A DNA stretch of 64,000 bases, taken from contig CM059972.1 in NCBI GenBank assembly GCA_030490835.1, positions 41,767,452 through 41,831,451 on the forward strand, read 5' to 3'. The translations under genes were made by a program, and so were the position numbers. Positions 39,601 to 48,507 of this stretch are shown piece by piece (positions within the stretch are counted from its first letter, which is position 1; every line of letters starts with the position of its first letter). The notes under the pieces were generated by a model, which saw only the letters and a list, made by a program, of their open reading frames with translations, did no database searches and was not told where the DNA came from. Source of the DNA: Annona cherimola (taxonomy: Eukaryota > Streptophyta > Magnoliopsida > Magnoliales > Annonaceae).

Positions 39601-39828
39601 TTTCCCGGAATTGATGCACGGCTGGAGGCTGGAATTAAGAAAATACGCCCATTCCAGTCCCCCATAAGAGTAGTAAGAGCGTCAGATCCTATTCTTGATG
39701 CATGGCGGGGTGCAGCTGCTTGCGCCGCAGCTAATGGATTCTTGAAGCAGACTTTCAGCAGGCAGGATTACTATGAGAAAGGTGAGGATCGGCTCCGGAG
39801 CTATCAAATGAAGTATTCTTGTATGTGA
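18642..39828 (+). CDS. ARP5: Actin-related protein 5 (INO80 complex subunit), 12 coding exons
   Basis: The exons splice in frame with GT..AG introns: 18642-18742, 18854-18924, 19380-19504, 23335-23379, 23921-24023, 24427-24536, 24601-24710, 24810-24900, 29129-29560, 36961-37088, 38856-39198, 39319-39828. They total 2169 bases, 722 residues plus stop, close to the roughly 724 known for Arabidopsis ARP5. Visible blocks are the N-terminal nucleotide-binding loop ([12 protein letters not shown]), [21 protein letters not shown], and [14 protein letters not shown] long charged, coiled-coil insertion (about residues 250-500) follows, with [20 protein letters not shown] and an acidic DDED run. The C-terminal actin part has [12 protein letters not shown] and [11 protein letters not shown]5 is a nuclear INO80 subunit acting in nucleosome remodelling. 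The 18642 ATG fits the family N-terminus; an in-frame ATG at 18654 is an alternative. No disabling change is seen. Confidence 0.95.
18925..19379 (+). other. ARP5 intron 2
   Basis: This 455-bp intron has a GTACTC donor and a TTTTAG acceptor and is T-rich. Nothing else can be assigned in it. Confidence 0.8.
19505..21356 (+). other. ARP5 intron 3, first part
   Basis: The intron opens with a consensus GTAAGT donor at 19505. About 1.85 kb of AT-rich sequence with no recognisable element or coding region precedes the inserted LTR. Intron 3 as a whole spans 19505-23334. Confidence 0.7.
21357..23150 (-). mobile_element. Solo Sirevirus-like copia LTR in ARP5 intron 3
   Basis: At 21357 the plus strand starts TGTTGGTC and soon reads CCCAAGAG..GGAGGTGAATTGGG, the inverse of the LTR 3' end seen at 44906 and in the plus-strand copia element. 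From 22380 to 22985 there are degenerate AAGTCGACTT and TTGCGACTT repeats. TTGTTAATCATCAAAACC near 23100 marks the LTR 5' region. No internal domain is attached, so it is solo and minus-oriented. The right boundary and TSD are unclear. It lies antisense to ARP5. Confidence 0.65.
21651..22250. repeat. Tandem duplication of ~310 bp within the intronic LTR
   Basis: 21651-21960 and 21961 to about 22250 are near-copies, both beginning TTTTTTCTAGATTCCAGCTC and ending near TTGAAATATTGAGT. They differ by scattered substitutions and a short indel near 21830. Confidence 0.85.
23380..23920 (+). other. ARP5 intron 4
   Basis: This 541-bp intron lies between the 45-bp exon 4 and exon 5. It is AT-rich with a short internal near-repeat (ATTCTTATATG...TTCACATGCAT near 23716 and 23759). 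No element is assigned. Confidence 0.75.
24024..24426 (+). other. ARP5 intron 5, possibly with a short retroposon relic
   Basis: This 403-bp intron has a GTAGGT donor. Between 24060 and 24290, AGATTCYGCTRGCACA and TTTGGTCT segments occur twice, and a GGTTCAAG-like box reads on the minus strand near 24215. This resembles a worn tRNA-derived SINE but is too degraded to be sure. Confidence 0.5.
24901..25829 (+). other. ARP5 intron 8, first part
   Basis: AT-rich sequence after exon 8 with no recognised element. Intron 8 spans 24901-29128 and contains a TRIM-like element and a SINE further on. Confidence 0.6.
25830..27425 (-). mobile_element. TRIM-like small LTR element in ARP5 intron 8
   Basis: Two direct copies of a 0.43-0.52 kb sequence (about 25830-26256 and 26910-27425) share AGAAGAAAGAGGAAGGAACCTCT, a GAGCTTA..AAG..TGTAT segment, and CTTCATGTC ends. 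Between them lie about 650 bp without a recognisable Gag or Pol. On the minus strand the right copy is followed by TTGGTATTAGA (26904-26894), a worn initiator-Met-tRNA PBS, giving the order LTR, PBS, internal, LTR. The size and missing coding capacity fit a terminal-repeat retrotransposon in miniature. The left LTR boundary is approximate. Confidence 0.6.
27426..28709 (+). other. ARP5 intron 8, between the TRIM-like element and the SINE
   Basis: About 1.28 kb of AT-rich sequence with T homopolymers near 27510 and 28261. Nothing is assignable. Confidence 0.6.
28723..28970 (-). mobile_element. tRNA-derived SINE in ARP5 intron 8
   Basis: Read on the minus strand, the element starts GACCAACCAAGCTCGGTTGG (A-box-like). 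A consensus B box GGTTCGAATCC follows (plus-strand 28899-28909) and a body of about 180 bp, then a poly(A) tail (plus-strand T tract 28723-28739). It is flanked by a 13-bp target duplication with one mismatch, at 28710-28722 and 28971-28983 (TTTCATKTTTGAG). These are the marks of a Pol III SINE mobilised by LINE machinery. It is antisense to ARP5. Confidence 0.88.
29561..30190 (+). other. ARP5 intron 9, first part
   Basis: Intron 9 (29561-36960, 7.4 kb) is the longest in the gene. This first stretch is AT-rich with a T homopolymer at about 29917-29938. No element is assigned. Confidence 0.6.
30191..31533. mobile_element. TIR element split by an LTR insertion, ARP5 intron 9
   Basis: The left end GGGAAATGATCCAGTGATGT (30191) and the right end ...CCAGATCACTTCCC (31533) are imperfect inverted repeats. 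The left end also matches the first bases of the foldback at 41065. Subtracting the inserted 30252-31046 element and its duplicated target leaves about 540 bp. The flanking duplication is not clear. Confidence 0.4.
30252..31046 (-). mobile_element. Truncated TRIM-like LTR element with TSD ggggc
   Basis: It starts TGATGTAACAG and ends TTTTCATCA, with inverted TGATG/CATCA termini, between direct copies of ggggc (30247-30251, 31047-31051). 30252-30709 is a full LTR of 458 bp. 30710-30787 is a remnant of the internal domain with a purine run on the minus strand. 30788-31046 repeats the last ~260 bp of the LTR, so the second LTR is truncated. It is related to the element in intron 8 (shared AAGAAAGAGGAAGGAACCTC). 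No coding. Confidence 0.75.
31534..32999 (+). other. ARP5 intron 9, middle part
   Basis: AT-rich sequence. Two copies of a ~55-bp segment (GTTGTTGCTCAAAATCAA...CAAACTAAGTTTTT) occur near 32270-32322 and 32436-32492. A 65-codon ORF here has no recognisable features. Confidence 0.5.
33000..34558. mobile_element. Non-autonomous TIR element, possibly hAT-like, in ARP5 intron 9
   Basis: The left end reads GGGCCCTAGTGTTGGCAGAACC and the right end, inverted, GGGCCCAGCAATGTTGTTAGACC. Inside both ends are CCGGTTGGACC / AACCGGTTT blocks. The first ~650 bp inside (33190-33850) are C/T-rich and unlike the AT-rich surroundings, followed by a T tract at 33857-33879 and AT-rich sequence. No transposase is visible. 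The C/T-rich part could be a captured gene fragment but is not recognisable. Confidence 0.45.
34993..35180. repeat. Two tandem copies of a ~96-bp unit
   Basis: 34993-35088 and 35089 to about 35180 both read TTTACACGTTTTTTATTTTC ... GATCTAGGTGGGGCCC with a few substitutions. The unit lies in ARP5 intron 9. Confidence 0.8.
35191..36155 (+). other. ARP5 intron 9, unassigned part
   Basis: Mixed AT-rich sequence. An A tract at about 35836-35853 sits between two copies of GGAACACCC, possibly a retroposon tail. Nothing else is assignable. Confidence 0.5.
36156..36468. mobile_element. MITE with TAGGGGTGTAAAT termini (hAT-like), ARP5 intron 9
   Basis: The element starts TAGGGGTGTAAAT and ends ATTTACACCCCTA, perfect 13-bp inverted termini enclosing about 290 bp rich in CAACCC/GGGTTGG. 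These ends are common to small non-autonomous hAT elements of plants. The expected 8-bp flanking duplication is not clear. Confidence 0.65.
37089..38855 (+). other. ARP5 intron 10
   Basis: This 1767-bp intron has a GTAAGT donor and a TTGCAG acceptor. It contains a purine-rich stretch at about 38060-38220 and MITE copy C; the rest is unassigned. Confidence 0.8.
38262..38552. mobile_element. MITE, GGGTGTGTTTGG family, copy C, in ARP5 intron 10
   Basis: A 291-bp element starts GGGTGTGTTTGG and ends with CACACCC. It is flanked by the 3-bp repeat tta (38259-38261 and 38553-38555). It is in inverse orientation relative to copies A and B. Confidence 0.85.
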
Positions 39829-40246
39829 TTGACGCAGTTAAGGCACCACTTATGTAAACTTCATTACGGAACGCTATTGAAAATGATCAGAAAACAGTAA
39901 TTATTAGTCTGTTTGCTTACGTTTCGGGCCCCTGCTTAAATTTTGTTGGGACGTTACTTGTCTGGTGTGTTTGGAATGCAGTCCTTGTGCAATTTGCTTT
40001 TCTGGCTTGCTAAATCCTAGTGAGACAGACGCATCATTATTCATTTCTTTCCTGAGGTTGTGATGAAATTAATTGTTCGTTAGTTTTATTATGGTATTAA
40101 TTATGGAACATATAGTGAATCAAGTAGTACTTGCATATGAACCAGAGCAAAATCAGTATTGCTAATGCCACTAATGGAATCATAAGAAACGTAATAGAGC
40201 ATTAGATGAGAAATTATGTGACCGCCATATCAATATATATATATAT
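39829..40246 (+). other. ARP5 3' UTR and downstream flank
   Basis: About 400 bp of unique sequence follows the stop codon. No canonical AATAAA is seen; near-consensus AT-rich signals exist, so the poly(A) site is not determined. The stretch ends in a (TA)n run at 40232-40247. Confidence 0.5.
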
Positions 40247-40629
40247 AGGATTCTGTTCCGGTGCAGCGTCACTGCACCGGAACAGCGGTGCAGTGGGCCC
40301 AAAATGGGCCCCACATGATCATGAAATCATGATCTATTCCACCCATTGTATTTAGAATAATGTATTCTATTATCATACCAATTTTCATCCCAATCAGATA
40401 CTTTAAAGTTGTTATTTACATCAAACTATTTTATTACGTTGGATTTGTACCATTTTCAGATGGGGCCCATATACATATCTGATTGGGATGAAAATTGGTA
40501 TGGTAATAGAATACATTATTCTAAATACAATGGGTGGAGTAGATCATGATTTCATGATCATATGGGCCCCGTTTTGGGGCCACTGCACGGCTGTTCCGGT
40601 GCAGTGACGCTGCACCGGAACAGGTCCCA
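40247..40629. mobile_element. Foldback MITE F1 between (TA)n tracts
   Basis: The two halves are near-perfect inverted copies: CTGTTCCGGTGCAGCGTCAC at the left is mirrored at the right end, and arms of about 160 bp meet near 40430. It is bounded by (TA)n at 40232-40247 and 40629-40650. No ORF. The long arms could form a stable hairpin if transcribed. Confidence 0.8.
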
Positions 40630-40650
40630 TATATATATATATATATATAT

Positions 40651-41049
40651 GAGGAGTGATTCTATTAGCCCGGGCTAAGTAAATGGCCCACTTAGCCCAC
40701 CTCAAAAAACCTATTTAAAACAACTTTTTTTTGTTTTTTTCTTCATACACTTGTTTATCTAAGTGTATTTAACATATAGACCAAGTTTTACCATTTTTGG
40801 AAATGTGCATATATTTTTTTTAGATTTTTGAAAATAAGGGTATTTTAAATGCATATATACACAGATGTTTGAAAATCTAAAAAAAATAGATAAACATATT
40901 CAAAAATGGTAAAACTTGGTCTATATGTTAAATACACTTAGATAAATAAGTGTATGAAGAAAAAAACAAAAAAAAATTGTTTTAAATAGATTTTTTGAGG
41001 TGGGCTAAGTGGGCCATTTACTTAGCCCGGGCTAATAGAATCACTCCTC
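40651..41049. mobile_element. Foldback MITE F2 between (TA)n tracts
   Basis: The ends GAGGAGTGATTCTATTAGCC and its inverse frame two arms of about 165 bp that are near-perfect inverted copies. (TA)n tracts lie on both sides (40629-40650 and 41050-41064). It is unrelated in sequence to F1. Confidence 0.85.
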
Positions 41050-41064
41050 TATATATATATATAT

Positions 41065-41408
41065 GGGAAATGATCCAGTGCATGCGACTGCACCGTGCAG
41101 TCCATGCACTGTGGGCCCCACATGATCATTTCCCATAAATCCACCCCACCCATTGTATTTAGAATTATTCACTTTATTACCATACCAATTTTCATCCAAA
41201 TCCAACATGTGTGTAGTCTCCATCTTAAAATGGTGCAAAATCAACGTAATAAAATAGTTTAATGTAAATATCAAGTTTAAAGTGGTTTTTTCAACATCTA
41301 AACCGTCTAAAGTATGATTTATATATGGATAAATGAGTGTATAAAGTTTCATTACAATCTAATATGTGTAGGGTTCATTTTACAGCGGACTGCACAGGAT
41401 CGGTTCCC
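41065..41408. mobile_element. MITE F3, GGGAAATGATCCAGTG family
   Basis: A 344-bp element starts GGGAAATGATCCAGTGCATG and ends in CACAGGATCGGTTCCC, with (TA)n on both sides. It shares the internal CCCATTGTATTTAGAATT..CATACCAATTTTCATCC segment with F1. Confidence 0.75.
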
Positions 41409-41450
41409 TATATATATATATATGTGACCGCCATATCAATATATATATAT

Positions 41451-41792
41451 GGGATTTATTCCAGTGCATGCGACTGCACCGTGCAGTCCATGCACTGTGG
41501 GCCCCACCTGATCATAAATGGAAAATCTACCTCACCCATTGTATTTAGAATTGTTCACTTTAATAGCATACCAATTTTCATCCAAATCCAACATGTATAT
41601 AGTCCTCATCTTAAAATGGCGCAAAATCAACGTAATAAAATAGTTTAATGTAAATATCAAGTTTAAAGTAGTTTTTTCAACATCTAAACCGTCTAAAGTA
41701 TGATTTATATATGGATAAATGAGTGTATAAAGTTTCATTACAATCTAACATGTGTGGGGTCCATTTTACAGCGGACTGCACACGATCGGGTC
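41451..41792. mobile_element. MITE F4, same family and orientation as F3
   Basis: About 342 bp, strongly similar to F3. It starts GGGATTTATTCCAGTGCATG and is flanked by (TA)n on the left and a (TC)n-(TA)n tract (41790-41816) on the right. Confidence 0.8.
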
Positions 41793-41816
41793 TCTCTCTC
41801 TCTCTATATATATATA

Positions 41817-42159
41817 GGGATTTATTCCAGTGCATGCGACTGCATCGTGCAGTCCATGTACTGTGGGCCCCACCTGATCATAAATGGAAAATCCACCCCA
41901 CCCATTGTATTTAGAATTGTTCACTTTAATAGCATACCAATTTTCATCAAAATCCAACATGTGTGCAGTCCCATCTTAAAATGGTGCAAAATCAACGTAA
42001 TAAAATAGTTTAATGTAAATATCAAGTTTAAAGTGGTTTTTTCAACATCTAAACTGTCTAAAGTATGATTTATATATGGATAAATGAGTGTATAAAGTTT
42101 CATTACAATCTAATATGTGTGGGGTCCATTTTACAGCGGACTGCACAGGATCGGGTCTC
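41817..42159. mobile_element. MITE F5, same family and orientation as F3 and F4
   Basis: About 343 bp with the same ends and internal order as F4. (TA)n flanks it at 41805-41816 and 42160-42172. The three copies stand head to tail. Confidence 0.8.
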
Positions 42160-42171
42160 ATATATATATAT

Positions 42172-43609
42172 AAGGACGCTTCTATGAAACCTTTCTTTTA
42201 TGGAACCTTCTTTATTTTTAACATTTAGGTGGTTGATAAAAAAAATTAACACTTATTATATTTAGCATCATTTATATTATTATGGAAATTATTTCATTTG
42301 TCTAATACCACTGTATTAAGCTTCATCTACGAACATGTAAAATAAAAGTAATAAAATGATTTAATGCTAAATATCATTTTTTAAGAAGTATTTTAAACAT
42401 TTAAACTATTTAAGATATCATGTAGTTAAATGATTTTATAAAGTATTACTACATTTTAATATAAATGTGAATAGATTTAAGCATTTTTCTTAATTTATAC
42501 ATGAATGTACATATTTTTAAACAAATATGGCCTATACACATATTAGATTTAGATGAAACTTGGTCTTTTAGCTAAACAAATGATGTTAAATATAATTTGA
42601 GGATTAGATTTTGCTTCAATCATTAACATTTCAAAAATACAGAGTTTTGTAAAATCATTTTGATGAAACCTAGTTTCATATAAACATTCTCAATTATTCA
42701 AGTGCAGTCGGATTGGACATAATTATGGTGCCCTCTATTGCAAATGGGCCTTACATGATCATGAAGTTAACATTTATCTCACTCATTATATTCAAAATTA
42801 TTTACTTTAATAGGATAGTAATTTTTATTCGAATCAAGCACGTGTATGTGCCCTATCTTAAAATAGTAAAAAATTTGACATAAATATTGATTTTAAATTT
42901 GTATTTCAACATTTAAACCATTTAGTTAAAAAAAGAATTTAAATTATTAAAAATATTTTTTATATAAGTAAATGATTGTATAAAGTATTATTATATTTTA
43001 ATACATGTATAGTCTATTTTGCAGTGGACTGCACAGTAATTATGGTGCAATTCATTTGCACTTCATAGGTTCTCATAATATATATAGGAATTTATTTAAG
43101 TGCATTCAAACTGCATCATAATTACAGTGCAATCAATGCTTTCACTTTATTCGCATACCAATTTTCATCCAAATTCAGCTTGCGTATGTGCCGCCTTAGT
43201 ACAAAATCAATATAATAAAATAGTTTAATGTATTTTGTTGAAAAATAGTTATCAAGTTTAAAGCGATGTTTTCAACATCTAAATTGTTTAAAGTATGATT
43301 TTTATATGGATAAATAATTATATAAAGTATTATTATATTTTAATATGTGTGAGAGGCCCATTTTGCAGCGATTGAACCATAATTATGTTGCGTATTCTAT
43401 CTACAGATGATGAGTCCTTATATATTTATATATAGAAATATTTAGGTGCAAGTATCTCAAAATAGGCTCCACATGATCATAAAATTATAATCTATTCCAC
43501 ATATTATATTTAGAATTATGTATGCTAGCATACCAATTTTCATCCAAATTAGATATGTGTATAGATTTCATATGAAAATGGTACAAATTCAACATAATAA
43601 AATAATTTG
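42172..43609. mobile_element. Decayed foldback/MITE relics
   Basis: 42172-42690 has weak inverted ends (CTTCTATGAAACCT ... AGGTTTCATC-like). The stretches near 42695-43075, 43085-43425 and from 43430 repeat worn versions of the F3 internal order (ATTTAGAATT..CCAATTTTCATCC, AACATCTAAA, GGATAAATA, TGCAGCGG). They appear to be older members of the same family. No coding sequence. Confidence 0.55.
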
Positions 43610-43901
43610 GGGTGCGTTTGGTTGAGAGTAAAACTTTTTGATGAAAACTTTTCAGAGTAGAAGTTGTCAAGTTGATAGAAAATGATGTGATATGATAGGA
43701 GTAATAATGAGGTGTAAAGAGAATAAAGTTAAAATAGATAGGGTAGTTGTATGGGTATTTGTGTGGAAATGATTGAAAAGTAGGGTTGTTTATATAGGAA
43801 AATGTGAAAAAATAATTAAAAAATAAGGTAGTTATGGGGAGTTAAAAGTTTTTGAGTGAAAAGTTTTCATTGACATGTTTTGTGTGTAACCAAACACACC
43901 C
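43610..43901. mobile_element. MITE, GGGTGCGTTTGG family, copy D, inside an older MITE
   Basis: A 292-bp element starts GGGTGCGTTTGG and ends CCAAACACACCC, flanked by the 3-bp repeat ttg (43607-43609, 43902-43904). It interrupts a worn F3-type element whose halves continue on both sides. Confidence 0.85.
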
Positions 43902-43904
43902 TTG

Positions 43905-44221
43905 ATCTAAACAACAACTTTAAAGTTGTTTTTTCAATATGTAAACTATCTCATATATAATTTATATATGGATAAAAAATTGTATAAAATATCAATAAAT
44001 TTAAGCATGTGTGGGGCCCATTTTTGATGTACCTGCACAGGAAAGGGTCTCATGTATATATGGGCTCCGCTTTTATGTAACAAGTTTACATAAAAACGGT
44101 CCTATGTAACTCCCTCAAATTTCAAGATATTGATCATTGATGGAAAGTCTAATCCTTTCATAGTATTTAACACCATTTGTTTTGTTAGGATACCAAGTTT
44201 CATATAAATCAAGTATGTGCA
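43905..44221. other. Remainder of old MITE sequence up to the Ty3 LTR
   Basis: Worn F3-type sequence ends in TA-rich text near 44055. It is followed by about 160 bp beginning GGGCTCCGCTTTTATG that may be the start of another small element cut by the LTR at 44222. Confidence 0.4.
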
Positions 44222-44905
44222 TGTGGCGCCCCCAACCGAGCGTCACATCCTTACCTCAAGATCTATTGATTGGTAAATGTGAATCAGGATTGTTGCCCTG
44301 ATCACGCAGCGGGTTCTTAACGGATATTTATCTAACTATTTATAGTTCTTTGCAAATTTAATTTCATAATATTTTTCATCTAATGCCCATTCAAGTCATT
44401 TTTGACCTAATACACACATTTCATATAAGATATTATCATAAAAATTCATAACAGGCCTATCATCCATAATCACTTGTTCATAAAAAGCAAGTCATCACAT
44501 AGATCATATACGAACATAAAACATCAAGTCATATTACATTTCATTAGCCACCAATAACACATATAGAAATTTCATAAAATCTTCACAGTCTCCCATGCTT
44601 AGTTCATGCTCCTTATCTCTTTCATTTCTTCACCTGTCTATGGGTTTGGAAAACAAAACGTAAGTTGTACACTCAATAAGCAAGCTTTATACATATTTTC
44701 AGGCAAAACATTTCAAAGGCAACATTTTTTCAAAAGCATTTCTCTCCATTCAGTAGAGACACTTATCAAGTGATCAACTACCTGTGGAGCAGAAATTTTT
44801 TCATAAAACTTTCATAGACATGTCATAAACATGGGATGTGCAAATGCATCATTTCCATTCATGACCTTATCCTTCATGTGAGGGTACACTAGCTCAGGGG
44901 ATATT
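44222..44905 (+). mobile_element. 5' part of a Ty3-type long LTR, interrupted by a copia element
   Basis: It begins TGTGGCGCCCCCAACCGAGC and continues CACATCCTTACCTCAAGATC and GGATTGTTGCCCTGATCACG. These are the landmarks of the minus-strand LTRs at 10860 and 15136, here on the plus strand. It stops at 44905 where the copia LTR begins. The rest would lie beyond that element, outside the window. Confidence 0.7.
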
Positions 44906-46580
44906 TGTTGGTCCCGAGTTAATGGCAAAACCCAAGAGGGGAGGGGTGAATTGGGTTCTTAAAAATTCTTTGGTAAATTTAAAACTTAACCCCTTTAAAG
45001 TTTTAATCCCCTTGAATGTAACAGATAAAGAGCAATAAAATAATGAAAGTGAAAATGAAAAGCAATAGACAAGATTTATAGTGGTTCAGGCAACCTTTCC
45101 CTACTCCACTCTTCCAAGCTCACACACCCTTGTGACTTGGGTTCCACTATGTATTCCGCGAATACAACTAGAGTCTCCGCTCTCTTCTAGATTCTAGCTC
45201 TAGGGGGCATATACAATCAACACAAGTAGGTGATGAGTTACACTCCAATCACAACTCTACTTGCTATGTCTTGGTTTGAACCACCAAACTCAAACCAAGC
45301 ACCAAAAACAAACAATAATATAAAAATAGAAGAAATCTACACTTTACTGATTTGTGTAACAGGTTTTAGCTCGTGGAAGAATCTGTAGAAGCAACAAATC
45401 ATATTTCATTGAACCAAACCGTAACTTTGAAGCTTGTTCTTCCTTTGAAAATGAATAGATCACTCAATTGTAGAGAAAAGTAGATAAAAGCTCTTAGTAG
45501 CACTTCTTTTCTCTTTTTCAGCTCTCTGTTATGTGTATCCACGCTTGCTTGAGTGTCTATATATAGAGGAGGGAAAATTTTGAACGTTACAGAGTTGGTT
45601 GGCGCGTAATAAATGTCCCAACGTTCAAAAATTCGAACGTTATGTCTCCAAGTCGCAAGTGGAGTCGACTTCGTCTGCGACTTCGCCCAAGTCGCATGTT
45701 GGAGTCGACTTCGTGTGCGACTTTGGCTGTTCTTCAGCTTCCAAGTCTATCTTCTGGGTCGACTTAGTTTGAGACTTGGCCTCAAGTTGATCTTGGAGTC
45801 GACTTGGGGTGCGACTTGACATCAAGTCGATCTTGGAGTCGACTTGGTGTGCGACTTGACTATCTCCTTGTGCCAAGTCAGTTTGATCTTTGTTGATATA
45901 TCTCTTGTTTGCTTAATCTTCTTCTTCTTCTTCTTCTTCTTCTTTTGTCTTTCAATACTAGAAGCTTTCTTGTATAAAATTTGCTTTAAGTCTCATGAAC
46001 TTGAAGAACTTGAATCTTGCATGAACAAATCCAACTTTGATTTGGAAAGAATGAATTCATGTGCCTTGCTTGCTTTTAAACTTGAATTAGTCTTCTTATA
46101 CTCAGATTTCAGAAACTTGAGTTGTCTTCATCTTGAAGTGGACTTGTGCTTTAACTTGAGCTTGAGAATCTGTCTTGAAGTTGATGCTAGAGTCGACTTT
46201 GCCTGCGACTTTACCCAAGTCGCATGTGGAGTCGATTTCAACTGCGACTTCGGTTGTTTTGTCCCTCAAAATCAACGCTGGAGAGAAAATGCTGCTTTAA
46301 GTCGATACTGGAGTCGACTTCATCTGCGACTTCGGTTGTTTTGTTCCCCAAAATCAACACTGTCCATAAAGTACCTGTTGAAGTCGCTTGTGGAGTCGAC
46401 TTCGAGATCGACTTTGCCTAAGTCGAAGTTGGAGTCGACTTAGGGATCGACTTGAGCTGATTTTTCATTCCTTAAAAACATTTATTAAATTTATTAGTAA
46501 TCATATCATACTCAAATTTATATTTGTTAATCATCAAAACTTATGCTTTGGTCAATTTGATTTAGCTATTTTTTCCAACA
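44906..46580 (-). mobile_element. 3' LTR of the minus-strand Sirevirus-like copia element
   Basis: The plus-strand limits are TGTTGGTCCCGAGTTAATGG at 44906 and TTTTTTCCAACA at 46580, so the minus-strand LTR is TGTTGG...CCAACA, 1675 bp. It matches the LTRs of the plus-strand copy in order. It carries about nine GTCGAC palindromes in an AGTCGACTT context between 45660 and 46450. On the minus strand a TATATATAG TATA box (plus-strand 45558-45567) follows them. A purine tract just before the LTR (46581-46596) and the pol order confirm the orientation. Confidence 0.85.
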
Positions 46581-46888
46581 ATCTCTCCCTTTTTGATGAT
46601 TGACAAAACTAATTTGAGTTTGTACCTTTCAAAAAAATCATATTCTTTATACTTTGTTCAAACATAAAACAGGGCATGAAATAACTTCCAAAACAGTGCA
46701 TGAAACAGTGTAAACAGATATCAGAGCATAAGTCAAAATTTTCACATTGTCATAATTCATTACAGTGCAAAGTAAAAAGAAACCTATATACAAACTACCC
46801 AACCCAAACAAAACGTTAAAATCTATGTCCTAAAACTCAGCCAAACCTATCCTATCTCCCCCTTTTTGTCAATCATTCAAAATGAAAT
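46581..46888 (-). other. Region with two polypurine tracts before the LTR of the minus-strand element
   Basis: On the minus strand AAAAAGGGAGAGAT lies directly before the LTR, and a second tract AAAAAGGGGGAGATAG occurs near 46854-46869 just after ORF3. Repeated polypurine tracts before the 3' LTR are a known Sirevirus feature. Confidence 0.7.
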
Positions 46889-48507
46889 TCAATTACCAAA
46901 GATTTGGTGAATTGAAATTTGGAAATGGGATATGAATGTTGGGTAGGTTTGACAGGCTCGGGCATGGGCAGATGAGTAGAAGGATGAAACGGGTGCAGGG
47001 GTAGGATCTCGATGAACTGATCCGGAATCAAACGGATCGAGTTCGGGTATGGGCTGATTGCGATGATGCCCGGATGCCAAATGGTAGCGGATGGTACGAA
47101 GCTCGCGATCGATACGATCCTGACGTGAATGCATGTCGTGGATGTCATTTTGAACCCCGACTATATGGCTAGTAAGGCGATCTTCGAGCTGTTCGAGATG
47201 GACTTGAATGACATGCACTGAAGTTCCCATGACGGAGGATGTGGTGCAAGATCGGGAATTTGCGAGCCATGCGGTGAGCAAGAGCCGTGAGATACAGGTG
47301 AGGCTTGCCTCTCAGCCTGTGGCGGAGCTGGTTGGGCTTCTGGAGATGGCAGGGGTTGCTCCCCCTCAGCTTGTGCATGTCCTGCATCTTCTTGAGCCGG
47401 CTCTCCCATCTTTTCTTGAATCCGTTCTGCTCTGAACTGCTCCAAATTGATTTTCATCCTTTGGAGCAATGCCTTATTGATGGCATTTGTGGTTTTTGGG
47501 ACTTCGAAAGGTTCGCCGTCAATGTCCACTCCATAGTGTTCTAGGATCCTCGTGATCCATGTCCCGTAAGGTAAAACTCCTCGAGGGTTATCCTTTCGTG
47601 ATGCCAAGGCTTCTAGAAATAGTCTTGGTAGGCTGACCTTGACTTTATTGGCTACTTTCCACAAAATCCCAGCTTCTTGTGGATTTAGCTGATTTCTGCC
47701 TCCACCTTTAGGGTATATGCAATGTGCAATAAGTAACCTGAGCACCCTAAGTCTGGGAGATAAATCCATATAATGTAAAAACTTAATGCCCGGGTGATAT
47801 TTGTTGCTCTTTGTTAGCTGATTATACATCTGATCCAGGGTTAGATCCTCAGGAAGCTGCCCTTCTTCGTATGGTACATGTAGGATTCTTCCTATTTTCA
47901 TCAGTGCATTTCCTAGACTTGCTGTTCTCATAGTTCCTAAGAACATTTCTACTCTTTTTACATATGTGTTAAAGGAGTTATCATCTCATAAGTAGTAGAA
48001 TATCCTAGTCAGGTCGGGATATACTCTGTCATCTGCTTTCAACAAACTAGTCCAGCCTGAAATCTAACAATTCTTCAATTCCAAATTCATAATCGCTCAA
48101 GAACTTAAAGTCTATATTTTAGGAATGAATACCTTCCGTTCATAAAAGTGCTTATAGAATCTACTATGCTGAAGCTCGATTTTGAAGTAGGTTGTGGGCA
48201 TTTTCAGAACTTGCCCTTTTGTGGCTGGAGTTCTTCTTTCTCCAGTATCTGAGCTTTGAGGTTGACTTTCTGACCTCTGAGCTCGAGCTGAGGATGGGGT
48301 GGCAGTCTGAAATCTGACCCTTCGACTTGTTAAAGTTGAAGGTTCTTCCCTGGCCCGTTTTGCAGGAGTTCTCTGCCTCCTGGGAATTTCCTCCACTGTG
48401 GCGGATTCCGAAGGTCTAGGTATAGGCCTCAAAGAAGGTTTAGATATCGCTAGTTTGTGAAGTCTGGATTTAGGAGCCATTGAGTTGGATTGAAATGGGG
48501 TATTCAA
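46889..48507 (-). pseudogene. Broken ORF3 of the minus-strand copia element (putative plant transposon protein family)
   Basis: Minus-strand pieces in three ORFs, 48507-48112, 47946-47161 and 47281-46889, match along their length the intact ORF at 60594-62210 of the sister element. The N-terminal part has the Arg/Lys-rich KRAREEPST stretch and the FYKHFYERKVFIPKI block. The middle carries YHPGIKFLHYMDLSPRLRVL and CIYPKGGGRNQLNPQEAG. The tail has the SRQDRIDRELRTIRYHL coiled-coil segment. A stop near 48112 and a frameshift near 47200-47280 break it, and the part between 48112 and 47946 is altered. It lies after pol, where Sireviruses carry an env-like ORF. Confidence 0.75.

Noticed and set aside
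41041..42103. Repeated ORFs of 60-103 codons on both strands that look like a protein family
   Set aside because: They are translations of the three F3-type MITE copies and recur only because the MITEs recur.
46093..46443. A 199-codon ORF through the copia LTR (45844-46443) as a gene
   Set aside because: It translates the AGTCGACT repeat array of the LTR; repeated VDF/CDF words come from the repeats.
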